DNA of 64,000 nt. Source: Paenirhodobacter ferrireducens. GTDB taxonomy: Bacteria; Pseudomonadota; Alphaproteobacteria; Rhodobacterales; Rhodobacteraceae. Under the pieces are notes generated by a model that had not been told where the DNA came from, did no database searches, and worked only from the letters and a program-made list of their open reading frames with translations. Made by a program: the position numbers and the translations under genes. Location: positions 34,415 through 98,414 of the forward strand of contig NZ_SAVB01000024.1 in assembly GCF_004022265.1 (NCBI RefSeq). Direction: 5' to 3'. Below, in pieces: positions 45,831-57,046 of the stretch (its first letter is position 1; every line of letters starts with the position of its first letter).

Positions 45831-46940
45831 TCAGGCCGCCCGCGGCCCGCGGCCTTGCGTGCGCGCCATCGTCAGCGCCTGCGCCTCGTGTGGCGCCAGT
45901 TCGCGCCGCACCGGTGTGGCATGCACCGGCAGCGTGCCGGCCTCGGCCAGCGTGGCGAGGGCGGTGGTGCGGGCGAGAGCCGGCTGCCGCGCCAGCCGCC
46001 CGGCGCTGAGGCTTTCGAGCCGGCAGCCGTCGGCGATCAGCAGGTGATGGCGTTCAAGCATGATCCCCTGCCAGCCCAGCACGCAGGGCCGGTCGGGTTG
46101 CTGCGCGCTGCAGCCATCGACCAGATGCTGCGCGGCGATCAGCACCTCTTCCTCGCCGAAGAGATAATCGACCGCGGGGCCGGCCAGTGCGACGCGGTGC
46201 TGCGGCAAAAGCCAGAGGTCGGTGCGCTCGGCAAAACTCGGCGCGCTCAGCCGCACCGGGCGCAGCGCGCCAAGCGCGGGCAGCATCACCCGTCCCGACC
46301 AGAGCACCGGCTGCGGCCCGGCATCGACGGTCTCGACCAGATCGCCCGGGCGCAGGCTGCCCGCCGGGCGCAGCCCCCCGGGGGTGGCAATGGGTGTGGC
46401 GGGGGCGAAGCAGGCGCCGGGTCCGACCGGCTGCAGGTGATCGCCGATCGCCAGCCAGTCGACCCGCGGCCCGGGGAGCGCGCCTTGCGCCCCGGCGACG
46501 AGGGCGGCCACCTCGGGGCGGCGCGGCGGCAGGGGGGTGGTGCCCGCGCGCTGGCGCAGCGTCGCCTGATCGAGCGCCTCGAGCGTCAGCAGGCTGGTGT
46601 CGGTGGCGCCGTCCCAACTCCAGATCAGCCGCATCCGTCCGCCGGCAAGGCATTCCTCGGTGACATCGATCGACAGCGCGTGAAAGGCCGTGCCGCGCCG
46701 CTCGATCAGGGCAAGCTGGTGCTCGGCGCCGATGCCGATCGACAGGAACAGCCCGTCGCGACCGAGCGGCGGCAGGTGCAGCAGCGGCAGGGGCGCCTCC
46801 TCGCCGCGCAGCAGGGTGAATTCAAGCATCAGGCTGCCGCGCGGCCAGAGCTCGGGCAGCGCCCGATGCGCCAGCGCGATCGCGCCTTCGCCCGGCAGCT
46901 GCGCCCGCAGCCAGCCGCCCGGCTCGCCCCGCCCGGTCAT
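45831..46940 (-). CDS. Hint-domain protein, second of a tandem pair
   Basis: A 369-residue protein with an N-terminal beta-rich region (LMLEFTLLRGEEAPLPLLHLP) and a C-terminal Hint (hedgehog/intein) module at about 175-320: CFAPATPIATPGGLRPAGSLRPGDLVETVDAGPQPV (about 177-212), LLPQHRVAL and LERHHLLIADG. The leading Cys and the blocks resemble those of Rhodobacterales Hint proteins, but the usual CFxxGT is changed to CFAPAT. There is no signal peptide. The gene overlaps the preceding Hint gene by 4 bases. No intein C-terminal Asn-Cys splice junction is seen, so self-cleavage rather than splicing is the better guess. Confidence 0.82.
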   Translation of the reverse strand: MTGRGEPGGWLRAQLPGEGAIALAHRALPELWPRGSLMLEFTLLRGEEAPLPLLHLPPLGRDGLFLSIGIGAEHQLALIERRGTAFHALSIDVTEECLAGGRMRLIWSWDGATDTSLLTLEALDQATLRQRAGTTPLPPRRPEVAALVAGAQGALPGPRVDWLAIGDHLQPVGPGACFAPATPIATPGGLRPAGSLRPGDLVETVDAGPQPVLWSGRVMLPALGALRPVRLSAPSFAERTDLWLLPQHRVALAGPAVDYLFGEEEVLIAAQHLVDGCSAQQPDRPCVLGWQGIMLERHHLLIADGCRLESLSAGRLARQPALARTTALATLAEAGTLPVHATPVRRELAPHEAQALTMARTQGRGPRAA

Positions 46941-48520
46941 GCCGCACGCCCCTGCAGCAGCCGCGCCTCATAGGCGCGCAGGCTGCGCCGGGCGGCCGGG
47001 CCATAGCCCGCGCCGGTTTCCGGGTCGAGCTCGGGGAAGAGGGCGCAGATCTCGGCCTGCACCGCGGCCTCCATCGCGCCCAGCACCTGCGGCCCGGGCA
47101 GGAAGCTTTCGCTCGCCATGCCTTCGGAGAACAGGATGTGGTGGCGGTCGAACAGCAGGTGGACATAGTCGACCGTGCCGCCCTCGACCACCCGCACGGC
47201 TTGGCCGTCGACCAGATCCTTCGCCGCGACCAGCACCTCAGCCTCGCCGAACAGCAGTTCGGCAGCCGGGGCGCGCAGCAGCACCCGGTGCTGCGGCGAG
47301 ACCATCAGCGGCTGCACCGCGCCATGGGCGCCCGCCTCGAAACGGATCGGGGCGAAACGGCCCTCGGCCGGCACGCGCCGCCGCCCGACCCATCGCAGCG
47401 GCTGCGGCCCGGCGTCCTGGGTCAGCACCAGATCGCCCGGCACCAGCGTCTCGACCGCGCGCGGCCCCTCGGGCGTCGCGACGCAGGTGCCGGCGACGAA
47501 GCAGGGCACGACATGGACGGTGACGAAGCCCACGTCCGTGTGCCCGTCCGAACTCGTCACCTCGTAGGTGAAGTTGACGGTCTCTTCCTCGGGGTCGGCA
47601 TGGACCGTCAGCGTGCCGTCCGCGTTCAGCGTCACGCGCTCGCCCGAGGCAAGCTGCACGGTGTCGCCCGGCTGCACCGCAACGCCGTTGATCTCGGTGA
47701 TCGTCAGCGTGCCATGGGTCCGGTTCACGTCGTTGCCGAGCACGTCGATCGTCTTGTCGCCGCCCGGCGCGACGTTGATCTCGTCATCGACGGCGACCAG
47801 CACGGTCTGGATCGAATCCCCCGCGATCAGCAGGTTCGAATCGTAATTCGCATCGCCCGCGTCGGCGATGCCGATGCGGATCGAGTTCAGCGCGCCGACG
47901 TTCACCGGGAAGGTCAGCGTCATCGTCACGGTGAAGCCGTCCATCTCGGTGTTGTAGGCGTCGTTGGTGTTCGAGATGTAGAGGTTCTCGTTGTTGGCGC
48001 CGTTCACGTTGTTGACCGAGGTGGCCGCGGTCGAGAGGTTCACCTCGACCGGCGCGCCGTTCACCCAGACCCCCACCACGTCGTTGTAGATCGAGTTCAC
48101 GTATTCCGGGTATTCGTCTGAGGCGAAGGTGAAGCTGATCGTCATCAGATCGCCCGTTGGCACGAAATCGACGTCGAGCCAGGCCGCATCATAGGTGCGC
48201 GTACCGGCGAGCGCGTTGAACCCGGCATTGTTGTCGATGCCAGTGGTGTTGGTCGAGGTGTTGGTTGCGGTGTTCGGGTCCGACGAGAACCAGCCGCCAC
48301 TGTTGGTGAAATCCGCGGCATTGCCGGTCGACAGGATCACCCCGGTGTCGGACGGCGTCGCCTCGGGCGAGATCGAATCGCCCTTGGTGTAGATCGCGGA
48401 GGAGTTCTTCGCGCCGGTATAGGAGGCATCCACCACCGTCACGCCGTCGCCAAAGATCGTCTGCGCCATCTGCATCGCAGTGGCGGAGGTGTTGTAGCCC
48501 AGCTCTGCCGCTCGTGCCAT
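46937..48520 (-). CDS. choice-of-anchor L, Ig-like and Hint-domain protein
   Basis: A 527-residue multidomain protein. Residues about 1-230 form a choice-of-anchor L region (AQTIFGDGVTVVDASYTG, FASDEYPEYVNSIYNDVVGVWVNG, about 130-153). About 240-340 is a VCBS/Ig-like module (IDVLGNDVNRTHGTLTITEI). About 345-490 is a Hint domain starting CFVAGTCVATPEG with the catalytic-type Cys, then VSPQHRVLL and FDRHHILFSEGM. There is no classic signal peptide; relatives often leave by type I secretion. The surface location and self-processing are inferred. The downstream Hint gene overlaps by 4 bases. Confidence 0.85.
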   Translation of the reverse strand: MARAAELGYNTSATAMQMAQTIFGDGVTVVDASYTGAKNSSAIYTKGDSISPEATPSDTGVILSTGNAADFTNSGGWFSSDPNTATNTSTNTTGIDNNAGFNALAGTRTYDAAWLDVDFVPTGDLMTISFTFASDEYPEYVNSIYNDVVGVWVNGAPVEVNLSTAATSVNNVNGANNENLYISNTNDAYNTEMDGFTVTMTLTFPVNVGALNSIRIGIADAGDANYDSNLLIAGDSIQTVLVAVDDEINVAPGGDKTIDVLGNDVNRTHGTLTITEINGVAVQPGDTVQLASGERVTLNADGTLTVHADPEEETVNFTYEVTSSDGHTDVGFVTVHVVPCFVAGTCVATPEGPRAVETLVPGDLVLTQDAGPQPLRWVGRRRVPAEGRFAPIRFEAGAHGAVQPLMVSPQHRVLLRAPAAELLFGEAEVLVAAKDLVDGQAVRVVEGGTVDYVHLLFDRHHILFSEGMASESFLPGPQVLGAMEAAVQAEICALFPELDPETGAGYGPAARRSLRAYEARLLQGRAA

Positions 48521-48816
48521 GCCGTCCCCGCAAATGTGGGAGGCAGCGCAAACGCCGCACCGGAAACATGCGTCCGGCCGTGGTGTCGGGCCGTTTCGGC
48601 CTCGGTGTCATGGGGGCGCCTTGGCCCTGCTCGTTGCCCTGCCTCGGGTCATAATTATTGCACTCAGCCTAAGTCCGACTCTCGCCATGAGAAAACCTTT
48701 TTCTTTCAAGGGGCCCGCGGGGGGCGCCCCGGGTGTCTGCGGTGCAACAGTGCCGCCGCGGTTGTGCTTGCATCCGGCCGGGGCTAAGCCTGAGGCGCCA
48801 TGAGAAGGAGCCCGCG

Positions 48817-49956
48817 ATGCCGCTCGACCCCGTGAAACTCACCGCCGATCTGATCCGCTGCCCCTCGGTCACGCCGGGCGAGGGCGGCGCGCTCGTGCTG
48901 CTGGCAGAGGTGCTGAGCCGGGCCGGCTTCGCCTGCACCCGCGTCGATCGCAACGGCATCGCCAATCTCTTTGCCCGCTGGGGCGCGAAGGGGGCGAAGA
49001 CATTCGGCTTCAACGGCCATACCGACGTGGTGCCGGTGGGCGACGCCGCGGCCTGGACGCATGACCCCTTCGGCGGCGAGATCCACGACGGCGTGCTCTG
49101 GGGGCGCGGCGCCACCGACATGAAATCGGGCGTCGCCGCCTTCGTCGCCGCCGCGGTCGATCTGGTGACCGAGGCGCCGCCCGAGGGCGCGGTGATTTTG
49201 GCGATCACCGGCGACGAGGAGGGGGCGGGGCGCGACGGCACCCGGGCGCTTCTCGACTGGATGGCCGCGACCGGCGAGGCGATGTCGGTGTGCCTGGTGG
49301 GCGAGCCGACCTGCCCCGAGGTGATGGGCGAGATGATGAAGATCGGCCGGCGCGGCTCGATGACCTTCTACATCGAGGCGACGGGGGTGCAGGGGCATGC
49401 CGCCTATCCGCACCGGGCGAAGAACCCGCTCCATGCGCTGATCGACCTGCTCGGGCAGATGACCGGCGCGCCGCTCGACACCGGCACCGCGCATTTCGAC
49501 CCCTCGACGCTGCAGGTCACCACGATCGACTGCGGCAACCCGGCGAACAACGTGATCCCGGCGAAGGCGCGCGCCACCGTCAACATCCGCTTCAACGACG
49601 CCCACAGCGCGGCCAGCCTGATCGCCTGGGGCGAGGGGCTGGCGGCCGAAGTCAGCGCCGCGACCGGCGTCAGCTTCGCGATGAACCCCGAGGTCTCGGG
49701 CGAGAGCTTCCTCACCCCGCCCGGCGCGTTCGTCGCGCTGGTCGCCCGCGCGGTCGAGGCCGAGACCGGGGTGAAGCCCGTGCTCTCCACCTCGGGCGGC
49801 ACCTCGGACGCGCGCTTCGTCAAGGACCATTGCCCGGTCCTCGAATTCGGCCTCGTCGGACGCACGATGCACCAGGTCGACGAACGGATCGAGGTCGCGC
49901 AGATCGAGACCCTCAAGCGCGTCTATGCCCGCGCGCTGCGGGAGTATTTCGCATGA
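48817..49956 (+). CDS. dapE: succinyl-diaminopimelate desuccinylase
   Basis: Dizinc hydrolase in lysine/diaminopimelate synthesis. It has 379 residues. Metal and catalytic motifs are [30 protein letters not shown] and the C-terminal [23 protein letters not shown] is also typical. The ATG at 48817 ([24 protein letters not shown], first 24 residues) follows AGAAGGAG. The 296-base gap before it has no credible gene, only an AT-rich patch near 48650-48710 that may hold the promoter. The next gene overlaps by 4 bases. Confidence 0.96.
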   Translation: MPLDPVKLTADLIRCPSVTPGEGGALVLLAEVLSRAGFACTRVDRNGIANLFARWGAKGAKTFGFNGHTDVVPVGDAAAWTHDPFGGEIHDGVLWGRGATDMKSGVAAFVAAAVDLVTEAPPEGAVILAITGDEEGAGRDGTRALLDWMAATGEAMSVCLVGEPTCPEVMGEMMKIGRRGSMTFYIEATGVQGHAAYPHRAKNPLHALIDLLGQMTGAPLDTGTAHFDPSTLQVTTIDCGNPANNVIPAKARATVNIRFNDAHSAASLIAWGEGLAAEVSAATGVSFAMNPEVSGESFLTPPGAFVALVARAVEAETGVKPVLSTSGGTSDARFVKDHCPVLEFGLVGRTMHQVDERIEVAQIETLKRVYARALREYFA

Positions 49957-50366
49957 TCCTCACCGAGACCGACGATCTCGCCGCCTGCCACGCCCTGCGC
50001 CGCGCCGTGTTCATCGAGGAACAGGGGATCGCAGAGGCCGAGGAATGGGACGACCTCGACGGGCAGGCTGTCCACCTTCTTGCGCGCGAGGGCGACACCC
50101 CCCTCGGCACCGCGCGGCTTTTCGTCGAGGGGCCGGAGGGCCGCATCGGCCGGGTCTGCGTGGCGAAACCCGCGCGCGGCACCGGCCTTGGCGCGGCGCT
50201 GATCCGCGAGGGCTGTGCGCGCCTCGCCGCGGCGGGCTGCACCCGCATCCTTCTGGGCGCACAATGCTACGCCATCCCCTTCTACGAGAAACTCGGCTTC
50301 ACCGCTTTCGGCCCGGACTACGACGATGCCGGCATCCCGCACCGCGAGATGGAGCGCCGCCTCTGA
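49953..50366 (+). CDS. GNAT-family N-acetyltransferase
   Basis: A 137-residue GNAT protein of the ElaA-like type: [20 protein letters not shown] near the N-terminus, [19 protein letters not shown] with the acetyl-CoA loop, and [15 protein letters not shown] at the C-terminal end. The substrate is unknown. Its ATG overlaps the dapE stop by 4 bases, so the two are co-translated, yet no functional link to lysine synthesis is visible. Confidence 0.88.
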   Translation: MILTETDDLAACHALRRAVFIEEQGIAEAEEWDDLDGQAVHLLAREGDTPLGTARLFVEGPEGRIGRVCVAKPARGTGLGAALIREGCARLAAAGCTRILLGAQCYAIPFYEKLGFTAFGPDYDDAGIPHREMERRL

Positions 50367-50397
50367 CCCGGCCCGGGACCACTCCCGCCCCCCCCCT

Positions 50398-50441
50398 TTC
50401 ATCTTGCCCGAAATACCTCGGGGTGCGGGGCGGCGCCCCGC
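50398..50441 (+). repeat. dispersed intergenic hairpin element, copy C
   Basis: Reads TTCATCTTGCCCGAAATACC then TCGGGGT and a 7-bp GC stem (GCGGGGC/GCCCCGC, 50425-50441, loop GGC). CCCGA/TCGGG can form a second small stem. It lies in the 118-base gap before rnr, same orientation. Confidence 0.78.
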
Positions 50442-50484
50442 TTCCCCGCGTGACGGCACCGCGCGCCCGTGCTAGGTCAGGGGC

Positions 50485-52749
50485 ATGACCCAGACACCCA
50501 CCCGTGAACAGATCCTCGCCTGGCTTGCCGACCATCCCGATGCCGGCGCCAAGCGCGACATTGCCCGCGCCTTCGGCCTGAAGGGCGCGGAGAAGATCGA
50601 GCTGAAACGCCTGCTCAGGCAAATGGCCGAAGAGGGCGTGATCGAGCGCCGCCGGCGCAGCTTCCACGACAGCACGCGGCTGCCGCCGGTCACCGTGCTG
50701 CAGGTGCTGGCGCCCGACGCCGCGGGCGATCTCTGGGCGAAACCGCTCGAATGGGGCGGCGAGGGCGAGGCGCCGCGCTGTCTCGTGCTGCCGGCGAAGG
50801 GCGAGCCCGCGCTTGGTGCGGGCGACCGCATCCTTGCCCGCATCGCCGCGGTCGAGGGCGACGATCACGCCTACGAGGCGCGTCCGATCCGCAAGATCGG
50901 CACCACCCAGCACCGCATCGTCGGCATCTTCCGCAAGGGCGCCGAGGGCGGGCGGATCGTGCCGATCGACAAGGGCGAGACCAAGGAATGGGTCGTGCCG
51001 GCGGGCGCCACCAATGACGCGCGCGACGGTGAGCTGGTCGAGGCGGAACAGTCCGGCCCGAAGGGGCGGCTCGGCCTGCCGAAGGCGCGGGTGCTCGAGC
51101 GGCTGGGCGATCCGGCCGCGCCGCGCGCCGTTTCGCTGATCGCGATCCACCAGCACGGCATCCCCGACGACTTCCCCGACGAGGTGATGGCCGAGGCCGA
51201 TGCCGAGACGCCCGCGGGCTTCGAGGGCCGCGAGGACCTGACCGGCCTGCCCTTCGTCACCATCGACCCGGCCGACGCGCGCGACCGCGACGATGCCTGC
51301 CTTGCGCTGCGCGACGAGGATCCGGCGAACGAGGGCGGGTTCCTGCTCTGGGTCGCGATCGCGGACGTCGCGCATTACGTCCGCCCGGGCTCGGCGCTCG
51401 ACCGCGAGGCGCGCCGGCGCGGCAACTCGACCTATTTCCCCGACCGCGTCGTGCCGATGCTGCCCGACCGGCTCTCGGGCGATCTGTGCTCGCTGCACGA
51501 GGACGTGCCGCGCGCGGTGCTGGCGGTGCGGATGAAGGTCGGCTCTTCGGGGCAGAAGATCTCGCATCGCTTCACCCGTGGCATCATCCGTTCGGTGGGG
51601 TCGCTCGAATATGCGCAGGTGCAGGCCGCCCACGAGGGCCGCCCCGACGCGAAGACCGAGCCGCTGGTGCAGGAGGTCATTGCGCCGCTTTACGAGTGCT
51701 ATGCCGCGCTTGCCCGGGCGCGGGCGGCGCGCCAGCCGCTCGACCTCGATCTGCCCGAACGACAGATCGTGATCGGCGAGGATGGCAAGGTTGCCTCGGT
51801 GCGGTTCAAGGAGCGCATCGATGCGCACCGGCTGATCGAGGAATTCATGGTGCTTGCGAATGTCGCCGCGGCCGAGGAGCTGGAGCGGCTGCGCCGGCCG
51901 CTTCTCTACCGCGTGCACGAGGAGCCGAGCCCCGACAAGATCGAGGCCCTGCGCGAAGTGGCGCAGGCCTCGGGCTTCACGCTGGCCAAGGGCCAGGTGC
52001 TGAAGACCGCGCATCTGAACCGGCTGCTGTCGCAGGCCGAGGGCAGCGAGTTCGACGAGCTCGTCAACATCTCGACGCTGCGGGCGATGACGCAGGCCTA
52101 TTACGCGCCGCACAACCTTGGCCACTTCGGGCTGGCGCTGCGCTCCTACGCGCATTTCACCTCGCCCATTCGCCGCTATTCGGACCTGATCGTGCACCGC
52201 GCGCTGATCTCGGGCCATGGCTGGGGCAAGGACGGGCTCAGCCCCGCCGACATCGACACGCTCGAGGAGACGGCGCAGCATATCTCCGAGACCGAGCGCC
52301 GCTCGATGGCGGCCGAGCGCGACACCACCGACCGCTATCTTGCGGCCTATCTGAGCGACCGCGTCGGCAGCGAGTTCGGCGGCCGGATCTCGGGCGTGCA
52401 GAAGTTCGGCCTGTTCGTGAAGCTCGACGAGACCGGCGCCGACGGTCTGGTGCCGGTGCGCTCGATCGGGCGCGAGTTCTTCCACTTCGACCCCGAGGCG
52501 CAGCAGCTGATCGGCGCCGAGACCGGCACGGTGATCGGCATCGGTCAGCGGGTGCGGGTGCGTCTGGCCGAGGCGGTGCCGCTGACCGGCGGGCTCGAGC
52601 TTGAACTCCTCGAGGTCGAGGGCGCGACCCTGCCCGGGCCCGGCAAGGGGGGGCGCAAGCCGTTCCGCCCGGGGAGGAAGAGCGCGGCGCTGAAGGCGAA
52701 GGAGCGTGGCGTCGCACGCAAGGTCAAGCGCACGCGCAAGCCGCGCTAG
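50485..52749 (+). CDS. rnr: ribonuclease R
   Basis: 3'-5' exoribonuclease that degrades structured RNA. It has 754 residues. N-terminal winged helix (LADHPDAGAKRDIARAFGLKG), cold-shock OB domains, then the RNB catalytic domain with TIDPADARDRDDACLAL (acidic metal residues, about 258-275). YAHFTSPIRRYSDLIVHR marks its end. An S1 domain (FGGRISGVQKFGLFVKL) and a lysine/arginine-rich tail close the protein. The ATG at 50485 follows GGGGC. It ends convergent with the phospholipase D-like gene, overlapping 4 bases. Confidence 0.97.
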   Translation: MTQTPTREQILAWLADHPDAGAKRDIARAFGLKGAEKIELKRLLRQMAEEGVIERRRRSFHDSTRLPPVTVLQVLAPDAAGDLWAKPLEWGGEGEAPRCLVLPAKGEPALGAGDRILARIAAVEGDDHAYEARPIRKIGTTQHRIVGIFRKGAEGGRIVPIDKGETKEWVVPAGATNDARDGELVEAEQSGPKGRLGLPKARVLERLGDPAAPRAVSLIAIHQHGIPDDFPDEVMAEADAETPAGFEGREDLTGLPFVTIDPADARDRDDACLALRDEDPANEGGFLLWVAIADVAHYVRPGSALDREARRRGNSTYFPDRVVPMLPDRLSGDLCSLHEDVPRAVLAVRMKVGSSGQKISHRFTRGIIRSVGSLEYAQVQAAHEGRPDAKTEPLVQEVIAPLYECYAALARARAARQPLDLDLPERQIVIGEDGKVASVRFKERIDAHRLIEEFMVLANVAAAEELERLRRPLLYRVHEEPSPDKIEALREVAQASGFTLAKGQVLKTAHLNRLLSQAEGSEFDELVNISTLRAMTQAYYAPHNLGHFGLALRSYAHFTSPIRRYSDLIVHRALISGHGWGKDGLSPADIDTLEETAQHISETERRSMAAERDTTDRYLAAYLSDRVGSEFGGRISGVQKFGLFVKLDETGADGLVPVRSIGREFFHFDPEAQQLIGAETGTVIGIGQRVRVRLAEAVPLTGGLELELLEVEGATLPGPGKGGRKPFRPGRKSAALKAKERGVARKVKRTRKPR

Positions 52750-54329
52750 AGCATCCACTCGATCGGCAGGCGCTTGGCGATGGCAAGCGCCAGCCGCGCG
52801 CCCAGCGTGGCGCCGGGTTCGGCGCTGCGCTCCGCTTCGCCCGGGCGCGACCAGCGCAAGCCGCCGCTCGGCGCAAGGGTCACGCGCCAGGCCCGTTCGG
52901 GCACGAAATCGTCGAAGGAATCGGTGATCGCCTCGGCGATCGCCGGGGCGTCGATCACCACGCCGAGCTCGGTGTTCAGCCGCATCGAGCGCGGGTCGAA
53001 GTTGAACGAGCCGATGAACACCCGCGCCCGGTCGACGGCGAAGACCTTGGCGTGCAGTTTGTTGCGCGAGAAGGGCGAGGTGCCTTTCAGCCGGCGGGCG
53101 AGGAAATCAGTGGCGGGGCGACGCTTCTCGGCGTCGGGGGCGTATTCCCACAGCTCGACCCCGCGGCGCAGCAGCGGTGCGCGCCGGTGGGCATAGCCCG
53201 AATGCACCAGCGGCACGTCCGAGGCGGCAAAGGAATTGGTCAGGATCCGCACCCGGATGCCGTCTTGCGCATAGCGCGCGAGCGTCTTCACCCCGCTGCG
53301 GGTCGGCACCAGATAGGGCGAGATCAGCACGAGGTCGCGCTTCGGCGTGCCAAGCGCACGGATCAGGTGGCGCCAGAGCATGCGTCGGCTGCCGATCCGG
53401 CCGACGATCTTCTCGGGCGGGTCGAAGACGAGCTCGGCGCGGGCGAAGGTGAAGGGCGCGTCGGGGGCAAGGATGCGGCCCTCGGCATGGGCCCGGCCAA
53501 GCGCCGCGACATAGGCGGCGGCGTCGGGGGTGGTCAGGCGGGCGGCCTCGGCCGCAAGCCGCGCCGCGGCCCGGGCGGGGGCGGGCGGCGTCAGCAGTAC
53601 GGTCGACGGGATCGAGGGCGGGGCGTTCCAGTACAGGTCGAACTGCCGCGCCACCTCAGTCACCACTGGCCCGGCCACCGCCACATCAAGATCCATGTAG
53701 AGTCCGCCCGGCGCGAAGCGGTTGAAGTAGTCGTCGCCGATGTTGCGCCCGCCGAGGATGGCGACGGTGCCGTCGACCACCATCGCCTTGTTGTGCATGC
53801 GCCGGTTCAGTCGGTGGAAGTCGGCGAGATAGCCAAGCACGCGCATCCGGCGCAGCGGGAAGGGGTTGAAGAGCCGCACCTCGACATTCGGCAAGGTGTC
53901 GAGCGTGGCGAGGATCTCGTCCATGCCGGCGGTGCCATTGTCGTCGATCAGCACGCGCACCCGCACTCCGCGCGCGGCGGCCATGCGCAACGCGCCCAGC
54001 ATCAGCGCCCCGGCGGTGTCGTCCTGCCAGATGTAATATTGCAGCTCGATCGTGCTTTCGGCGGCAGCGATCAGCTCGAGCCGGGCGGCGAGCGCATCGA
54101 CCGGGTCGATCAGCAGATGCACCGCGTTCAGCCCCGGATGCGCCGCCAGCCGGGCGGCGAAGGCTGTGGCCAGCCGCCCGCCTGCCGGCGGCGGCAGGGC
54201 GAAGCCCGGTGCGAAGGGGCCCTTCGGCCGCGGATGGCTGAGCCGCGCGCCGAGCAGCGTGCCACTCGCCGAGACGAGCGCCGCGGCAAGCGCGATCAGC
54301 AGCAGAAGGGGCAGGCCGTGCAGATGCAT
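52746..54329 (-). CDS. phospholipase D-family protein (cardiolipin synthase ClsC-like)
   Basis: A 527-residue membrane-anchored phospholipase D fold protein. It has an N-terminal hydrophobic helix (LPLLLLIALAAALVSASGTLL) and two HKD motifs: HNKAMVVDGTVAILGGRNIGD near residues 178-198 and HAKVFAVDRARVFIGSFNFDPRS near 430-452. ESTIELQYYIW and FNPF are also conserved. This is the ClsC-like type with two active-site halves; making cardiolipin by transesterification is the likely reaction. It stands alone between rnr and pckA on the minus strand. Confidence 0.9.
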   Translation of the reverse strand: MHLHGLPLLLLIALAAALVSASGTLLGARLSHPRPKGPFAPGFALPPPAGGRLATAFAARLAAHPGLNAVHLLIDPVDALAARLELIAAAESTIELQYYIWQDDTAGALMLGALRMAAARGVRVRVLIDDNGTAGMDEILATLDTLPNVEVRLFNPFPLRRMRVLGYLADFHRLNRRMHNKAMVVDGTVAILGGRNIGDDYFNRFAPGGLYMDLDVAVAGPVVTEVARQFDLYWNAPPSIPSTVLLTPPAPARAAARLAAEAARLTTPDAAAYVAALGRAHAEGRILAPDAPFTFARAELVFDPPEKIVGRIGSRRMLWRHLIRALGTPKRDLVLISPYLVPTRSGVKTLARYAQDGIRVRILTNSFAASDVPLVHSGYAHRRAPLLRRGVELWEYAPDAEKRRPATDFLARRLKGTSPFSRNKLHAKVFAVDRARVFIGSFNFDPRSMRLNTELGVVIDAPAIAEAITDSFDDFVPERAWRVTLAPSGGLRWSRPGEAERSAEPGATLGARLALAIAKRLPIEWML

Positions 54330-54362
54330 GCGCTCACTCTGGCCCGTCGCGCCGGCAAAGCA

Positions 54363-54388
54363 AAGGGGCCGGGAAATCCCGGCCCCTT
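54363..54388 (-). terminator. terminator of pckA
   Basis: A perfect 11-bp stem (AAGGGGCCGGG, arms 54363-54373 and 54378-54388) lies 24 bases past the pckA stop codon. The T tract after it on the minus strand is short. Confidence 0.7.
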
Positions 54389-54411
54389 CGGGTCACTGTC
54401 CGTTATGGCTT

Positions 54412-56010
<1,599 letters not shown>

Positions 56011-56148
56011 CTGTAGCTCCCGATGCCGTCGCGCGGCGTTCATTGGGTTCCTCCCGGCATTCCAGGCCAAATGGAATACCGATCCGGGCAGGAAGCCCGC
56101 CACGGATGCGCCCCTATAACATGACGTTTCGGTGATGGAACAGAATGC

Positions 56149-56191
56149 TTTGACGCAGTTAGCGCAACCAAGGCGATGTTTAGCGCAACCA
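56149..56191. promoter_or_regulatory. phased direct repeats between pckA and chvI
   Basis: The 334-base gap contains TTAGCGCAACCA twice (56159-56170 and 56180-56191), 21 bases apart. Related ACGCA (56153) and GCGAT (56173) steps give about 10-base spacing between half-sites. This tandem pattern is what OmpR-family regulators such as ChvI bind. The rest of the gap has no gene; an AT-rich ATTATATAAG at about 56315-56324 may be the chvI -10 region. Confidence 0.55.
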
Positions 56192-56344
56192 GCACGGGAA
56201 GGTGAGGCAATTTCGCCAGACCTTGGTTTTTTTGCGCCGAGATGATTCGCGCAGACCGTCTGATTCGCACATACAGAGTTGATTCCAAGGGCCGGAAAGC
56301 GGACAATGCCGGTAATTATATAAGAGCAGTAGAGGGTACAGGAC

Positions 56345-57046
56345 ATGTCGAGGATCGCGCTGGTCGACGACGATCGCAACATTCTGACTTCCGTTTCGAT
56401 GACGCTGGAAGCCGAGGGCTACGAGGTCGAGACCTACAACGACGGGCAGGCGGCACTCGATGCCTTCAGCAAGCGGCTGCCGGATATGGCCGTGCTCGAC
56501 ATCAAGATGCCGCGAATGGACGGGATGGAACTGCTGCAGCGGCTGCGCCAGAAAACCACGATGCCGGTGATCTTCCTGACCTCGAAGGACGATGAGATCG
56601 ACGAGGTGCTCGGCCTGCGCATGGGGGCGGACGACTATGTCAAAAAGCCCTTCAGCCAGCGCCTTCTGGTCGAGCGGATCCGGGCGCTGCTGCGCCGCCA
56701 GGAGGTGATCGCCTCGGGCGAGGCGCCGGCGACCGACGAGAACAAGGTCATCACCCGCGGCAGCCTGACGATGGATCCGCTGCGCCACTCGGTGTCCTGG
56801 AGGGGGCGCGAGGTCACACTCACCGTGACCGAGTTCCTGCTGCTGCAGGCGCTGGCGCAGCGCCCGGGCTTCGTCAAGTCGCGTGATCAGCTGATGGACG
56901 TGGCCTATGACGACCAAGTCTATGTCGACGACCGCACCATCGACAGCCACATCAAGCGGCTGCGCAAGAAGATGCGCAGTGTCGATGACGAGTTCTCGGC
57001 GATCGAGACGCTGTACGGCATCGGCTACCGCTACAACGAAGAATGA
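56345..57046 (+). CDS. chvI: response regulator ChvI
   Basis: OmpR-family transcription factor of the ChvG-ChvI system, which responds to acid and envelope stress in alphaproteobacteria. It has 233 residues. The receiver domain has acidic residues near 8-10 (VDDD), the phosphoacceptor D52 in [11 protein letters not shown] and the lysine in DDYVKKPF. The C-terminal winged helix includes [29 protein letters not shown] (about 156-184) and [29 protein letters not shown] precedes the ATG. Its end overlaps chvG by 4 bases. Confidence 0.96.
   Translation: MSRIALVDDDRNILTSVSMTLEAEGYEVETYNDGQAALDAFSKRLPDMAVLDIKMPRMDGMELLQRLRQKTTMPVIFLTSKDDEIDEVLGLRMGADDYVKKPFSQRLLVERIRALLRRQEVIASGEAPATDENKVITRGSLTMDPLRHSVSWRGREVTLTVTEFLLLQALAQRPGFVKSRDQLMDVAYDDQVYVDDRTIDSHIKRLRKKMRSVDDEFSAIETLYGIGYRYNEE

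Noticed and set aside
45831..48520. Hint domains read as inteins
   Set aside because: There is no C-terminal His-Asn followed by Cys, Ser or Thr and no host protein is interrupted; these are free-standing Hint modules.
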